Shown: one piece after another, positions 53,833-61,836 of the stretch
Layout: each line of letters begins with the position of its first letter
How positions within the stretch are numbered: position 1 is the stretch's first letter
Program-made: the position numbers and the translations under genes
Assembly: GCF_000716535.1 (NCBI RefSeq)
Contig: NZ_JNWV01000033.1
Coordinates: forward strand, 68,162 to 132,161
Length of the DNA: 64,000 nucleotides
Source of the DNA: Streptomyces flaveolus
GTDB lineage: Bacteria; Actinomycetota; Actinomycetes; Streptomycetales; Streptomycetaceae
Direction: 5' to 3'
Notes under the pieces: generated by a model
Database searches by the model: none
Seen by the model: only the letters and a program-made list of their open reading frames with translations
Told to the model about the DNA's origin: nothing

Positions 53833-54750
53833 TCACTCCGAGGGGTGGTGGGGTGCTCCCCGCCATCCCGTGGTCGGCAACGCGAACTTCGCGACAAGCC
53901 GGTCGGTGAAGGACGAATGGTGCAGCCGGGCCAGCCGTACCGGCACAGCACCCCGCCGCACCTCGACCCGCGCCCCCGGCGGCAGCTCCACGGTCCGCCG
54001 CCCGTCGCACCAGAGGACCCCCGGCGGGATGTGCGGCAGCACCTCCACCGCCAGCACCGAGTCCGGCGAGGTGACCAGCGGCTTGGCGAACAGCGCGTGC
54101 GCACTGATCGGCACCATCAGCAGGGCCTCCACCTCCGGCCACACCACCGGCCCGCCGGCGGAGAAGGCGTACGCCGTGGACCCGGTCGGCGTGGACAGCA
54201 CGACGCCGTCGCAGCCGAACCCGGTGACCGGGCGCCCGTCGATCTCCAGCACGACTTCCAGCAGCTTCTCGGCGCCGGCCTTCTGCACGGCCGCCTCGTT
54301 CAGCGCCCAGTCGGTGTGCACGATGTCGCCGTTGCGGTGCACGACGACGTCGACGGTCATCCGCTCCTCGACCTCGTACGACCGCGCCACCACCCGGTCC
54401 ACGACCCGGTCGAGGTCGTCCCGCTCGGCCTCCGCGAGGAACCCGACGCGCCCGAGGTTGACGCCGAGCATCGGCACCCCGGAGGCCCGCGCGAACTCGG
54501 CGCCGCGCAGCAGCGTGCCGTCGCCACCCAGCACGATCAGCAGCTCGCACCCGTCCAGGCACTGCGGGGTCGCCTCCTTGACGAGGGCCACCTCGTCCGG
54601 GAGCGGCAGGTCACGCGCCTCCTCCTCCAGCACCCGCACCCCGATGCCATGCCGCAGCAGGCCCTTGACGACGAGTTCCGCGCTGCGGATCGCCGCGGGC
54701 CGCCCGGTGTGGGCGAGCAGGAAAACAGTACGCGCCAGGTTCTGTGTCAA
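53833..54750 (-). CDS. nadK: NAD kinase
   Basis: A 305-residue enzyme. Catalytic GGDGTLLRGAEF, then GRVGFLAE, NE in WALNEAAVQK and GFGCDGVVLSTPTGSTAYA. It makes NADP. The start is a rare TTG at 54750 (LTQNLARTVFLLAHTG) because GGAGGGG precedes it and the TTGA overlap with the tlyA stop is typical of this cluster; ORFs with longer N-termini run into tlyA. Confidence 0.95.
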   Translation of the reverse strand: MTQNLARTVFLLAHTGRPAAIRSAELVVKGLLRHGIGVRVLEEEARDLPLPDEVALVKEATPQCLDGCELLIVLGGDGTLLRGAEFARASGVPMLGVNLGRVGFLAEAERDDLDRVVDRVVARSYEVEERMTVDVVVHRNGDIVHTDWALNEAAVQKAGAEKLLEVVLEIDGRPVTGFGCDGVVLSTPTGSTAYAFSAGGPVVWPEVEALLMVPISAHALFAKPLVTSPDSVLAVEVLPHIPPGVLWCDGRRTVELPPGARVEVRRGAVPVRLARLHHSSFTDRLVAKFALPTTGWRGAPHHPSE

Positions 54751-55562
54751 CGCGGCCCCTCCGCCACTGCACGGTCGACGTCGGCCGGGTCCACCTGGGG
54801 TGCCCCCGCCCGCAGCCAGAGAAAGTACTCGACGTTCCCCGAGGGGCCGGGCAGCGGGCTCGCGGTGACGCCTCGCACCCCGAGCCCCAGTTCCCACGCC
54901 TTCTCGGCCACTCCCCGCACGGCCTCCGCCCGCAGCTGCGGACTCCGTACGACACCCCCGCTGCCGAGCCGCTCCTTCCCCACCTCGAACTGCGGCTTGA
55001 CCATCATCACCAGGTCGGCGTCCGGCGTCACGCACCGCTTCAGGGCGGGCAGCACCAGTCCGAGCGGGATGAAGGACAGATCGCCCACGACAAGATCCAC
55101 AGGTTCCCCATCGATCGCCTCAAGCGTCAACTCGCGTACGTTCGTACGGTCCTTGACGGTGACGCGTTCATCCTGCTGGAGCGACCAGGCGAGTTGGCCG
55201 TAGCCGACGTCCACCGCGACGACGTGGGCGGCGCCCGCGCGCAGCAGGACGTCGGTGAAGCCACCGGTGGACGCGCCGGCGTCCAGGGCGCGCCGGCCCT
55301 CGACGACGAGCCCCTGCGGCACGAAGGCCGCCAGCGCGCCGGCGAGCTTGTGCCCGCCGCGGGAGACGTAGTCGGGATCGCTGTCGTCGGCCTGGACGAC
55401 GATCGCCGCGGCGGTCTCCACCTGCGTGGCCGGCTTGGTCGCCACGGTCCTGCCGACGGTGACCCGCCCGGCGGCGATCAGCTGGCTGGCGTGCTCGCGC
55501 GAGCGGGCGAGCTTCCGGCGGACCAGCTCCGCGTCGAGACGGCGGCGTGCGACTCCTGCCAC
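54747..55562 (-). CDS. tlyA: TlyA-family rRNA 2'-O-methyltransferase
   Basis: A 271-residue protein. N-terminal S4 domain (RRRLDAELVRRKLARSREHASQLI) followed by an RrmJ/FtsJ-type methyltransferase with the SAM site ALDAGASTGGFTDVLL and KPQFE. TlyA methylates 16S and 23S rRNA and gives capreomycin sensitivity in mycobacteria. GTG 55562 has AGGAG ten bases upstream. Overlaps nadK by TTGA. Confidence 0.94.
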   Translation of the reverse strand: MAGVARRRLDAELVRRKLARSREHASQLIAAGRVTVGRTVATKPATQVETAAAIVVQADDSDPDYVSRGGHKLAGALAAFVPQGLVVEGRRALDAGASTGGFTDVLLRAGAAHVVAVDVGYGQLAWSLQQDERVTVKDRTNVRELTLEAIDGEPVDLVVGDLSFIPLGLVLPALKRCVTPDADLVMMVKPQFEVGKERLGSGGVVRSPQLRAEAVRGVAEKAWELGLGVRGVTASPLPGPSGNVEYFLWLRAGAPQVDPADVDRAVAEGPR

Positions 55563-55569
55563 GTTCGGT

Positions 55570-55848
55570 TCAGCTCCTGCTCTGGTGGTACGACGGTGAG
55601 GGGGCCGCAGGTCCCGGGCGGGCGTCGAGCGCGGTGAGCGCGTCGCGCAGCCCCCGGTGTACATCCTCGTACACCTCCACATGGCCGTCGGTGGCGAGGT
55701 GGTCGGCGTCGGCGAGCCGGTCGAGCTGGGCGTCGACGTCGGCGTTGCCGGTGGGGGTGCGCGGGACGTTCAGGGGGGCGGGCGCCGCGGGGTCGTACGC
55801 GGGCGCCGCCTCGGTGTCGATGTCGGCCTCGGACACGGACTCGCTCAT
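55570..55848 (-). CDS. small acidic protein of unknown function, tlyA operon
   Basis: A 92-residue protein with Ala/Pro-rich ends and a short helix (NADVDAQLDRLADADHLATDGHVEVYEDVHRGLRDAL). It lies 7 bp before tlyA, so it is co-transcribed and real. No motif or signal. Function unknown. Confidence 0.65.
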   Translation of the reverse strand: MSESVSEADIDTEAAPAYDPAAPAPLNVPRTPTGNADVDAQLDRLADADHLATDGHVEVYEDVHRGLRDALTALDARPGPAAPSPSYHQSRS

Positions 55849-55890
55849 GCCCAGACGCTACCGCGAACCGCTGGGGTACCGTCGTGGGCG

Positions 55891-56238
55891 ATGGCCACGA
55901 TCGAGGAGTGCCGCGCCGCACTGGGGAAGCTTTCGGACAACATGCAGGGGGCCGAGGGCGACGTCCGCGCGGCCGCCGCGCTGGACCGCTCGGTGAGCTG
56001 CCACATCACCGATCTCGACGTCACCTTCGCGGGCCGGATGACCGGCGGCCGGATCGAGGTCGACGAGACCCACCCGGGCCCGCCGCGCGAGAGGGCGCAG
56101 ATCAGGCTCGCCATGGCCGGGGACGACCTGGTGGCCCTGGTGGGCGGCGGACTGAACTTCGCGACCGCCTGGGGCTCGGGCCGGGTGAGGCTGGAGGCGA
56201 GCCTGCTGGACCTGTTCCGGCTCCGGAAGCTGCTGTAG
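55891..56238 (+). CDS. SCP2-like sterol carrier domain protein
   Basis: A 115-residue single-domain protein: MATIEECRAALGKLSDNMQ, then HITDLDVTFAGRMTGGRIEV, IRLAMAGDDLVALVGGGLNFATAWGSGRVRLEA. This is the SCP2 pattern of a lipid or small-hydrophobe carrier. It is divergent from the 55570 gene with only 42 bp between, and its stop is 12 bp from the ABC ATPase stop. Role unknown. Confidence 0.75.
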   Translation: MATIEECRAALGKLSDNMQGAEGDVRAAAALDRSVSCHITDLDVTFAGRMTGGRIEVDETHPGPPRERAQIRLAMAGDDLVALVGGGLNFATAWGSGRVRLEASLLDLFRLRKLL

Positions 56239-56250
56239 GCGTTCGCGTCG

Positions 56251-57063
56251 TCAGGAAACCGCCGTGGCCTTCTCCGCGCGCGCCTTGCGGGCCGCCGGCA
56301 CCACCAGCGGGGTGCCCGTCTCCGGGTCCTCGATGACCTGGCAGCGCAGCCCGAAGACGTCTTCCACCAGTTGGGCCGTGACGATGTCGTTCGGGGCGCC
56401 CTCGGCGATCACCGTGCCGCCGCGCAGGGCGATGAGGTGGGTGGCGTAGCGGGCGGCGTGGTTGAGGTCGTGCAGCACCGCCACCAGCGTCCGGCCCTGC
56501 TCCTCGTGCAGCTCGGCGCACAGGTCGAGGACGTCGATCTGGTGCTGGATGTCCAGGTAGGTGGTCGGCTCGTCCAGGAGCAGCAGCGGGGTCTGCTGGG
56601 CGAGCGCCATGGCGATCCACACCCGCTGCCGCTGTCCGCCGGACAGCTCGTCCACGTACCGCTCGGCCAGCTCCGCCACACCGGTCTGCCGCATCGACTC
56701 GGTGACGACCCGCTCGTCCTCCGCCGACCACTGGCGCAGCAGGCCCTGGTGCGGGTAGCGGCCCCGGCCGACGAGGTCGGCGACGGTGATGCCCTCGGGC
56801 GCCACGGACGACTGCGGCAGCAGGCCGAGGGTCCGCGCGACCTTCTTCGCGGGCATCGACTGGATGGCGTACCCGTCCAGCAGCACCCGGCCCTGGCTGG
56901 GCCTGAGCATCCGCGACAGCGCCCGCAGCAGCGTCGACTTGCCGCACGCGTTCGGGCCGACGATCACCGTGAAGGAGTTGTCGGGGATCTCCACCGACAG
57001 CTTCTCGGCGATGACCCGCTGGTCGTAGGCGAGAGTGACGTCCTCCGCGGACAGCCGGTTCAC
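56251..57063 (-). CDS. ferric-siderophore ABC transporter ATP-binding protein
   Basis: A 270-residue FepC/FecE-type ATPase. Walker A VGPNACGKSTLLRAL, signature LSGGQRQRVWIAMAL, Walker B LLLLDEPTTYLDIQHQ and switch His in VLHDLNHAARY. It powers the two permeases encoded upstream. GTG 57063 has AGGAG before it; an ATG at 57123 overlapping the permease stop (ATGA) would add 20 residues and cannot be excluded. Confidence 0.93.
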   Translation of the reverse strand: MNRLSAEDVTLAYDQRVIAEKLSVEIPDNSFTVIVGPNACGKSTLLRALSRMLRPSQGRVLLDGYAIQSMPAKKVARTLGLLPQSSVAPEGITVADLVGRGRYPHQGLLRQWSAEDERVVTESMRQTGVAELAERYVDELSGGQRQRVWIAMALAQQTPLLLLDEPTTYLDIQHQIDVLDLCAELHEEQGRTLVAVLHDLNHAARYATHLIALRGGTVIAEGAPNDIVTAQLVEDVFGLRCQVIEDPETGTPLVVPAARKARAEKATAVS

Positions 57064-57119
57064 AGTGCTCCTAGGGGTGTTCGGGTGCGCGCCGCTTCCG
57101 TCCGGGCCCTGCGCGCGCT

Positions 57120-58166
57120 TCATATCCGGCCCGCCCGGCGCTCGGTGACCAGCAGCCACAGCAGGTAGGCGCCGCCGAGGACGCCGGTGACCACGCCGAC
57201 GGGCAGCTGATCGGCGCCGAAGGCGCGCTGCGAGGCCCAGTCGGCGGCGACCAGCAGGGTCGCCCCCATGCACAGGGAGGGCACCAGGTTGGGTCCCGGC
57301 GAGCGGGTCAGGCGCCGGGCGAGCTGCGGCGCGGTCAGCGCCACGAAGCTGACGGGTCCCGCGGCGGCCGTCGCTGCGGCGACGAGCAGGACGGCGCACA
57401 CCATCAGCACGAGCCGGACGCGCTGCACCCGCACGCCGAGCGCGTTCGAGATGTCGTCCCCCATCTCCATCATCCGCAGACCGCGCCCGTTCGCGAGGAC
57501 CAGCGGGACGAGGACGGCGCACAGCGCGAGCAGCGGCCAGACCTGCTCCCAGCCCCGGCCGCCCAGGGAGCCGGTCATCCACACCACCGCGCGGGTCGCG
57601 TCGACCAGGTCGGCCTTGGTGAGCAGATAGCCGTTGACCGCCGTCATGACCGCGTTGACGCCGATGCCGACCAGCACCAGCCGGTACCCGTGCACACCCC
57701 GCTTCCAGGCGAGCGCGTAGATGGCGAGACCGGTCGCCAGGCCGCCGGCCAGCGCGCCCAGGGTCACCTGGGAGGCGCTGCCGGACATCAGCACGATCAC
57801 GACGAGCGCGCCGGCCGTCGAGCCCTGCGACAGGCCGAGCACGTCCGGGCTGCCCAGCGGGTTGCGGGAGACCGACTGGAACAGCGCCCCGCCGAGGCCG
57901 AGCGAGGCGCCGACCAGCAGGCCGACGAGGACCCGCGGCAGCCGCAGCTCGTTGACGATGAAGTCCTGGTAGGCGGTGCCGTTCCCGGCGAGCGTCCGCA
58001 GCACGTCGGCCGCCGGGATCTTCGCGTCGCCGGTGCCGATCAACGCCACACCGGCGGCACAGGCGGCGGCGAGCAGCAGCACGACGACGGTCAGCGCACG
58101 CGGGTCCAGGCGCAGCGAGAGCCCGCCGGGGGTGCGTACGGCACGGCTCCTGGAGTGTGTCTTCAC
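57120..58166 (-). CDS. FecCD-family iron-siderophore permease II
   Basis: A 348-residue membrane protein with about ten helices. FecCD motifs include LPRVLVGLLVGASLGLGGALFQ, NPLGSPDVLGLSQGS and GPVSFVALTAPQLARRL near the C-terminus. GTG 58166 overlaps the upstream permease stop. With its neighbour it forms a heterodimer channel. No binding protein gene is in this operon. Confidence 0.93.
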   Translation of the reverse strand: MKTHSRSRAVRTPGGLSLRLDPRALTVVVLLLAAACAAGVALIGTGDAKIPAADVLRTLAGNGTAYQDFIVNELRLPRVLVGLLVGASLGLGGALFQSVSRNPLGSPDVLGLSQGSTAGALVVIVLMSGSASQVTLGALAGGLATGLAIYALAWKRGVHGYRLVLVGIGVNAVMTAVNGYLLTKADLVDATRAVVWMTGSLGGRGWEQVWPLLALCAVLVPLVLANGRGLRMMEMGDDISNALGVRVQRVRLVLMVCAVLLVAAATAAAGPVSFVALTAPQLARRLTRSPGPNLVPSLCMGATLLVAADWASQRAFGADQLPVGVVTGVLGGAYLLWLLVTERRAGRI

Positions 58167-59206
58167 AGCTGGGCCGTCCTCCGCCGTCGTACCAGAAAGA
58201 TGAAGACCGGGCCGCCGATGATCGCGGTGACGATGCCGACCTGAAGCTCGGCGGGGCGGGCGACGACCCGGCCGACGACATCGGCGCCGAGGAGCAGCAC
58301 GGGCGCCAGGACCGTGGCGTACGGCAGGATCCAGCGCAGGTCGGGGCCGGTGAAGGAGCGCACGACGTGCGGGACCATCAGGCCGACGAAGACGATCGGG
58401 CCGCACGCGGCGGTCGCGGCACCGCACAGGACCACGGCGGCCAGCATGGCCAGCGCCCGGGTGCGGTTGAGGTTCGCGCCGAGGGCACGGGCGGTGTCGT
58501 CGCCCATCTCCACGGCGTTCAGCGGCCGGGCCAGGGCGAGCGCGAGGACCGTGCCGACCGCGAGGAACGGCAGGACCTGCACGATGGTCGAGTTCGTGGC
58601 CGAGACCAGCGAACCCACCGTCCAGAAGCGCATCTTGCCCAGGGCCGCGCCGTCCGTGATCATCACGGCCTGGAGGTAGCCGTACAGGGCCGCGCTGATC
58701 GCCGTGCCGGCGAGCGCGAGCCGTACCGGGGTGGCGCCCCGGCTGCCGCCGAGGAACCACACCAGCGCGCCGACCGCCGCCGCGCCGAGGAAGGCGAACC
58801 ACACATAGCCGGTGAGGCTGGTGACGCCCAGGTAGGTCATGGCCGTGACGACGGCGGCCGAGGCGCCCGCGTTCATGCCGAGCAGCCCGGGCTCGGCCAG
58901 CGGGTTGCGGGTCAGCGCCTGGAGCACCGCGCCGGACAGGCCGAGCGCGGCACCGGCCAGCAGACCGAGGGCCGTGCGGGAGAGCCGCTCGTCGACGACC
59001 ACGTCGCCGTACGTCCCCGTGTCGTGGAACAGGCCGTGCCAGACCTGGTCCAGCGACAGCGCCTTCGCCCCGATCGCGATGCTCGCCACAGCGACGAGCA
59101 CCAGGAGCGCGACCGAGAGCAGGAGCCCAAGGGCCCTCGCCTTTCGGCGGGTTGGGGGCGCGGGGGCGGTCTCCGCGCGCTGTTCCGGAGGACTGTCGAC
59201 CAACAC
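58163..59206 (-). CDS. FecCD-family iron-siderophore permease I
   Basis: A 347-residue membrane protein with FecCD motifs RTALGLLAGAALGLSGAVLQALTRNPLAEPGLLG and GPIVFVGLMVPHVVR. GTG 59206 is the first codon of the operon, five bases from the iron box. No ribosome site is visible, so the transcript may be leaderless. Its binding protein must be encoded elsewhere. Confidence 0.93.
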   Translation of the reverse strand: MLVDSPPEQRAETAPAPPTRRKARALGLLLSVALLVLVAVASIAIGAKALSLDQVWHGLFHDTGTYGDVVVDERLSRTALGLLAGAALGLSGAVLQALTRNPLAEPGLLGMNAGASAAVVTAMTYLGVTSLTGYVWFAFLGAAAVGALVWFLGGSRGATPVRLALAGTAISAALYGYLQAVMITDGAALGKMRFWTVGSLVSATNSTIVQVLPFLAVGTVLALALARPLNAVEMGDDTARALGANLNRTRALAMLAAVVLCGAATAACGPIVFVGLMVPHVVRSFTGPDLRWILPYATVLAPVLLLGADVVGRVVARPAELQVGIVTAIIGGPVFIFLVRRRRTAQL

Positions 59207-59210
59207 GAGG

Positions 59211-59229
59211 TTAGGTTAGCCTACCCTCG
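59211..59229. promoter_or_regulatory. iron box (DmdR/DtxR-type operator)
   Basis: TTAGGTTAGCCTACCCTCG matches the 19-bp consensus TTAGGTTAG-x-CTAACCTAA with a perfect left half and six of nine in the right half. It lies 5-23 bases upstream of the permease start and so would repress the operon under iron sufficiency. Confidence 0.85.
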
Positions 59230-59362
59230 CTCCGACCACGATCCCCGGTGCCTGCGAAGCCCGCCGAGACCCGCGGTTCCTGCGGAGCCCGCAGCGGCCC
59301 GCTGAAGTCAGCGGCGGCCCGCCCGTGTTCCCGTTCCCGTGAGGTCCGCGCCTGGTGGACCG

Positions 59363-60391
59363 TCAGAGCCCCAGCCGGGCCAGCGCCTTCTCCCCGTCCA
59401 GCGCGCAGGATTCCTCCCCCGCCGCCGTCCAGGCCGCCGCGCACAGCGCCCGCAGCCCGTCCAGCGGCTCGCCGTCGCCCGTCAGCTCCAACCGGTCCGT
59501 CCCGGCCGTCGCCGTCCACCCGCCGCAACGGAAACCGTCACCTTCCTGGGTGATCTCCGGCTGCCCGGTGAGCAGCCCGCGCAGATCGGCGTCGACATAC
59601 GTCGGCCGGTGCCGCGGCGGCGCGGCGAGCAGCTGCGCCCCGTCGGTGACCCCCGTCAGCACCAGCAACGAGTCCACCCCGCCGTTGAATGCGCCCTCGA
59701 TGTCCGTGTCCAGCCGGTCCCCGACCACCAGCGGCCGCTCGGCCCCGGTCCGGATGACCGTCTCCCGGTGCATCGGGGGCAGCGGCTTGCCCGCGACCTG
59801 CGGCTCGGCGCCCGTCGCGATCCGCACGACCTCCACGGCCGCCCCGTTGCCCGGCGCGATACCCCGCCCGCTCGGAATCGTCAGATCGGTGTTGGACGCG
59901 AACCACGGCACCCCTCGCCGGACGGCGTACGACGCCTCCGCGAACCGCCCCCAGGGCAGATCCGGCCCGCCGTAGCCCTGCACGACAGCGGCCGGGTCGT
60001 CGTCCGCCGACTCCACCGGCGTCAGACCCCGCTCGCGCAGCGCCACCCGCAGCCCCTCCCCGCCGATCACCAGCACCCGCGCCCCGGCCGGGACCTGCTC
60101 GCTGATGAGCCGCGCGACGGCCTGCGCGGAGGTGATGACATCGTCCGCGCCCGTCGGTATGCCCAGCTCCGTCAGGTGCCCGGCCACCGCGTCCGGGGTG
60201 CGCAGTGCGTTGTTGGTGACGTACGCGAGGCGCATCCCGCCCGACCGGGCCACCGCCAGCGAGTCGACCGCGTGCGCGATCGCGCTCCCGCCCGCGTACA
60301 CCACCCCGTCCAGATCGAGCAGCGCCGTGTCGTACGCCTCGCTCAGGGGCTGCCCACTGCCCTCGGGCCTCGTCCTGACGCCTTGGCTCAT
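59363..60391 (-). CDS. HAD-superfamily (IIA, NagD-like) phosphatase
   Basis: A 342-residue hydrolase. Motif I LLDLDGVVYAGG with the nucleophile Asp, motif II VTNNALRT, and motif IV VVGDRLDTDIEGA. NagD-type enzymes dephosphorylate nucleotides and sugar phosphates. I use ATG 60391 with AGGAG ten bases before it; GTG 60397 adds two residues and is closer to the site. It probably belongs to the same conserved group as tlyA-nadK-recN, interrupted by the iron genes. Substrate unknown. Confidence 0.9.
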   Translation of the reverse strand: MSQGVRTRPEGSGQPLSEAYDTALLDLDGVVYAGGSAIAHAVDSLAVARSGGMRLAYVTNNALRTPDAVAGHLTELGIPTGADDVITSAQAVARLISEQVPAGARVLVIGGEGLRVALRERGLTPVESADDDPAAVVQGYGGPDLPWGRFAEASYAVRRGVPWFASNTDLTIPSGRGIAPGNGAAVEVVRIATGAEPQVAGKPLPPMHRETVIRTGAERPLVVGDRLDTDIEGAFNGGVDSLLVLTGVTDGAQLLAAPPRHRPTYVDADLRGLLTGQPEITQEGDGFRCGGWTATAGTDRLELTGDGEPLDGLRALCAAAWTAAGEESCALDGEKALARLGL

Positions 60392-60465
60392 GTCCACATC
60401 GCTCCTCGTTCACTCGCCTTTCCCCCGATCATCCCGCACACCACTGACAGACGTACGATGCCGGG

Positions 60466-61749
60466 ATGAACACAGCAGGTCACTGGGAGGCAACACCGCG
60501 TCGAGGCCTGGAACTGACCCCGTTCCGAGGCCTTCGTTACGACCCCGACCGGGTCGGCAGCCTCGCCTCCGTCACCTCCCCGCCCTACGACGTCGTCGTA
60601 CGTCCCGACGGCCTGCACCACCTCCAGTCGGCCGACCCGTACAACATCGTCCGGCTGATCCTGCCCCAGGCCGGCACCCCCAGCGCCCGCACCGAGCAGG
60701 CGGCCGACACACTGCGCCGCTGGCTGGACGAGGGCATCCTCACCGCCGACCCCGAGCCGGGCCTCTACGTGTACGAGCAGCGGAACGGCGACGGCATGCT
60801 CCAGCGCGGCATCATCGGCACCCTGCGGGTCACCGAGCCCGCGGAAGGTGTGGTGCTCCCGCACGAGGACGTCATGCCGCCCGTGGTCGCCGACCGCGCG
60901 GCCCTCATGCGGGCCACCCGCGCGAACCTGGAGCCGCTGCTGCTGACCTACCGGGGCGACGGCACCGCGGCCGAGGTCGTCGAGCGTACGGCGGACCGCC
61001 CGCCCCTGTTGGCCACGACCACCGAGGACGGCTTCCGGCACCGCCTGTGGTCCGTCACCGACCCCGCCGAACTGGCGCGCGTCCAGACCGACCTCGCCGG
61101 CCGCCAGGCCCTGATCGCCGACGGCCACCACCGCTGGGCCACCTACCGCCGGCTGCGCCTGGAACACCCCTCCCCGAGCCCCTGGGACTACGGCCTGGTG
61201 CTCCTGGTCGACACCGCCCGCTACCCCCTGCGCGTCCGCGCCATCCACCGGCTGCTCCACGGCCTGCCGGTCGCGGACGCGCTCGCGGCGGTGAACGGCC
61301 TGTTCCGGGTACGCCACCTCGACAAGCCCCTTCCCGAGGCCCTGGAGACGCTGGCGGACGCGGCCTGCGCCGGCAACGCCTTCCTGCTGGCCGGCGACGG
61401 CGCCTTCCACCTGCTCGACCGCCCGGACCCGGACCTGCTGGCCCGGACCATCCCCGCGGACCGCCCGGCCGCCTGGCGGGCCCTGGACGCCACGGTCCTG
61501 CACGCCACGCTGCTGGACCACGTCTGGCACATCCCCGAGGACTCCCCGGCCCACATCGCCTACATCCACGACACGGCCGCGACGGTCGAGAAGGCGGAAC
61601 GCGACGGCGGTACGGCGGTCCTGATGCACCCGGTCCGCGAGGAGGTCGTCCGCGACCTCGCCCGGCAGGGCGTGACCATGCCCCGCAAGTCGACGTCGTT
61701 CGGCCCGAAACCGGCCTCGGGGCTGGTGCTGCGAGCCCTGGAGATCTGA
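60466..61749 (+). CDS. DUF1015 family protein
   Basis: A 427-residue soluble protein: LTPFRGLRYDPDRVGSLASVTSPPYDVV, then DPYNIVRLILP, QALIADGHHRWATYRRL and a C-terminal MPRKSTSFGPKPASGLVLR. This is DUF1015 (a kinase-like predicted fold, function not settled). It is divergent from the HAD phosphatase. ATG 60466 chosen from homologue starts. A terminator follows. Confidence 0.85.
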   Translation: MNTAGHWEATPRRGLELTPFRGLRYDPDRVGSLASVTSPPYDVVVRPDGLHHLQSADPYNIVRLILPQAGTPSARTEQAADTLRRWLDEGILTADPEPGLYVYEQRNGDGMLQRGIIGTLRVTEPAEGVVLPHEDVMPPVVADRAALMRATRANLEPLLLTYRGDGTAAEVVERTADRPPLLATTTEDGFRHRLWSVTDPAELARVQTDLAGRQALIADGHHRWATYRRLRLEHPSPSPWDYGLVLLVDTARYPLRVRAIHRLLHGLPVADALAAVNGLFRVRHLDKPLPEALETLADAACAGNAFLLAGDGAFHLLDRPDPDLLARTIPADRPAAWRALDATVLHATLLDHVWHIPEDSPAHIAYIHDTAATVEKAERDGGTAVLMHPVREEVVRDLARQGVTMPRKSTSFGPKPASGLVLRALEI

Positions 61750-61786
61750 GCCGACAGCGTCGTCAACGCTCGGCCCGCCGGGACAC

Positions 61787-61824
61787 GGAAGAGGGCAGGC
61801 TCCTCCGGGAGCCTGCCCTCTTCC
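61787..61824. terminator. bidirectional terminator between DUF1015 and TPR genes
   Basis: GGAAGAGGGCAGGCTCC and its complement form a perfect 17-bp stem with a 4-base loop (TCCG) between convergent genes. Confidence 0.85.
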
Positions 61825-61836
61825 AGGTGACCGACG

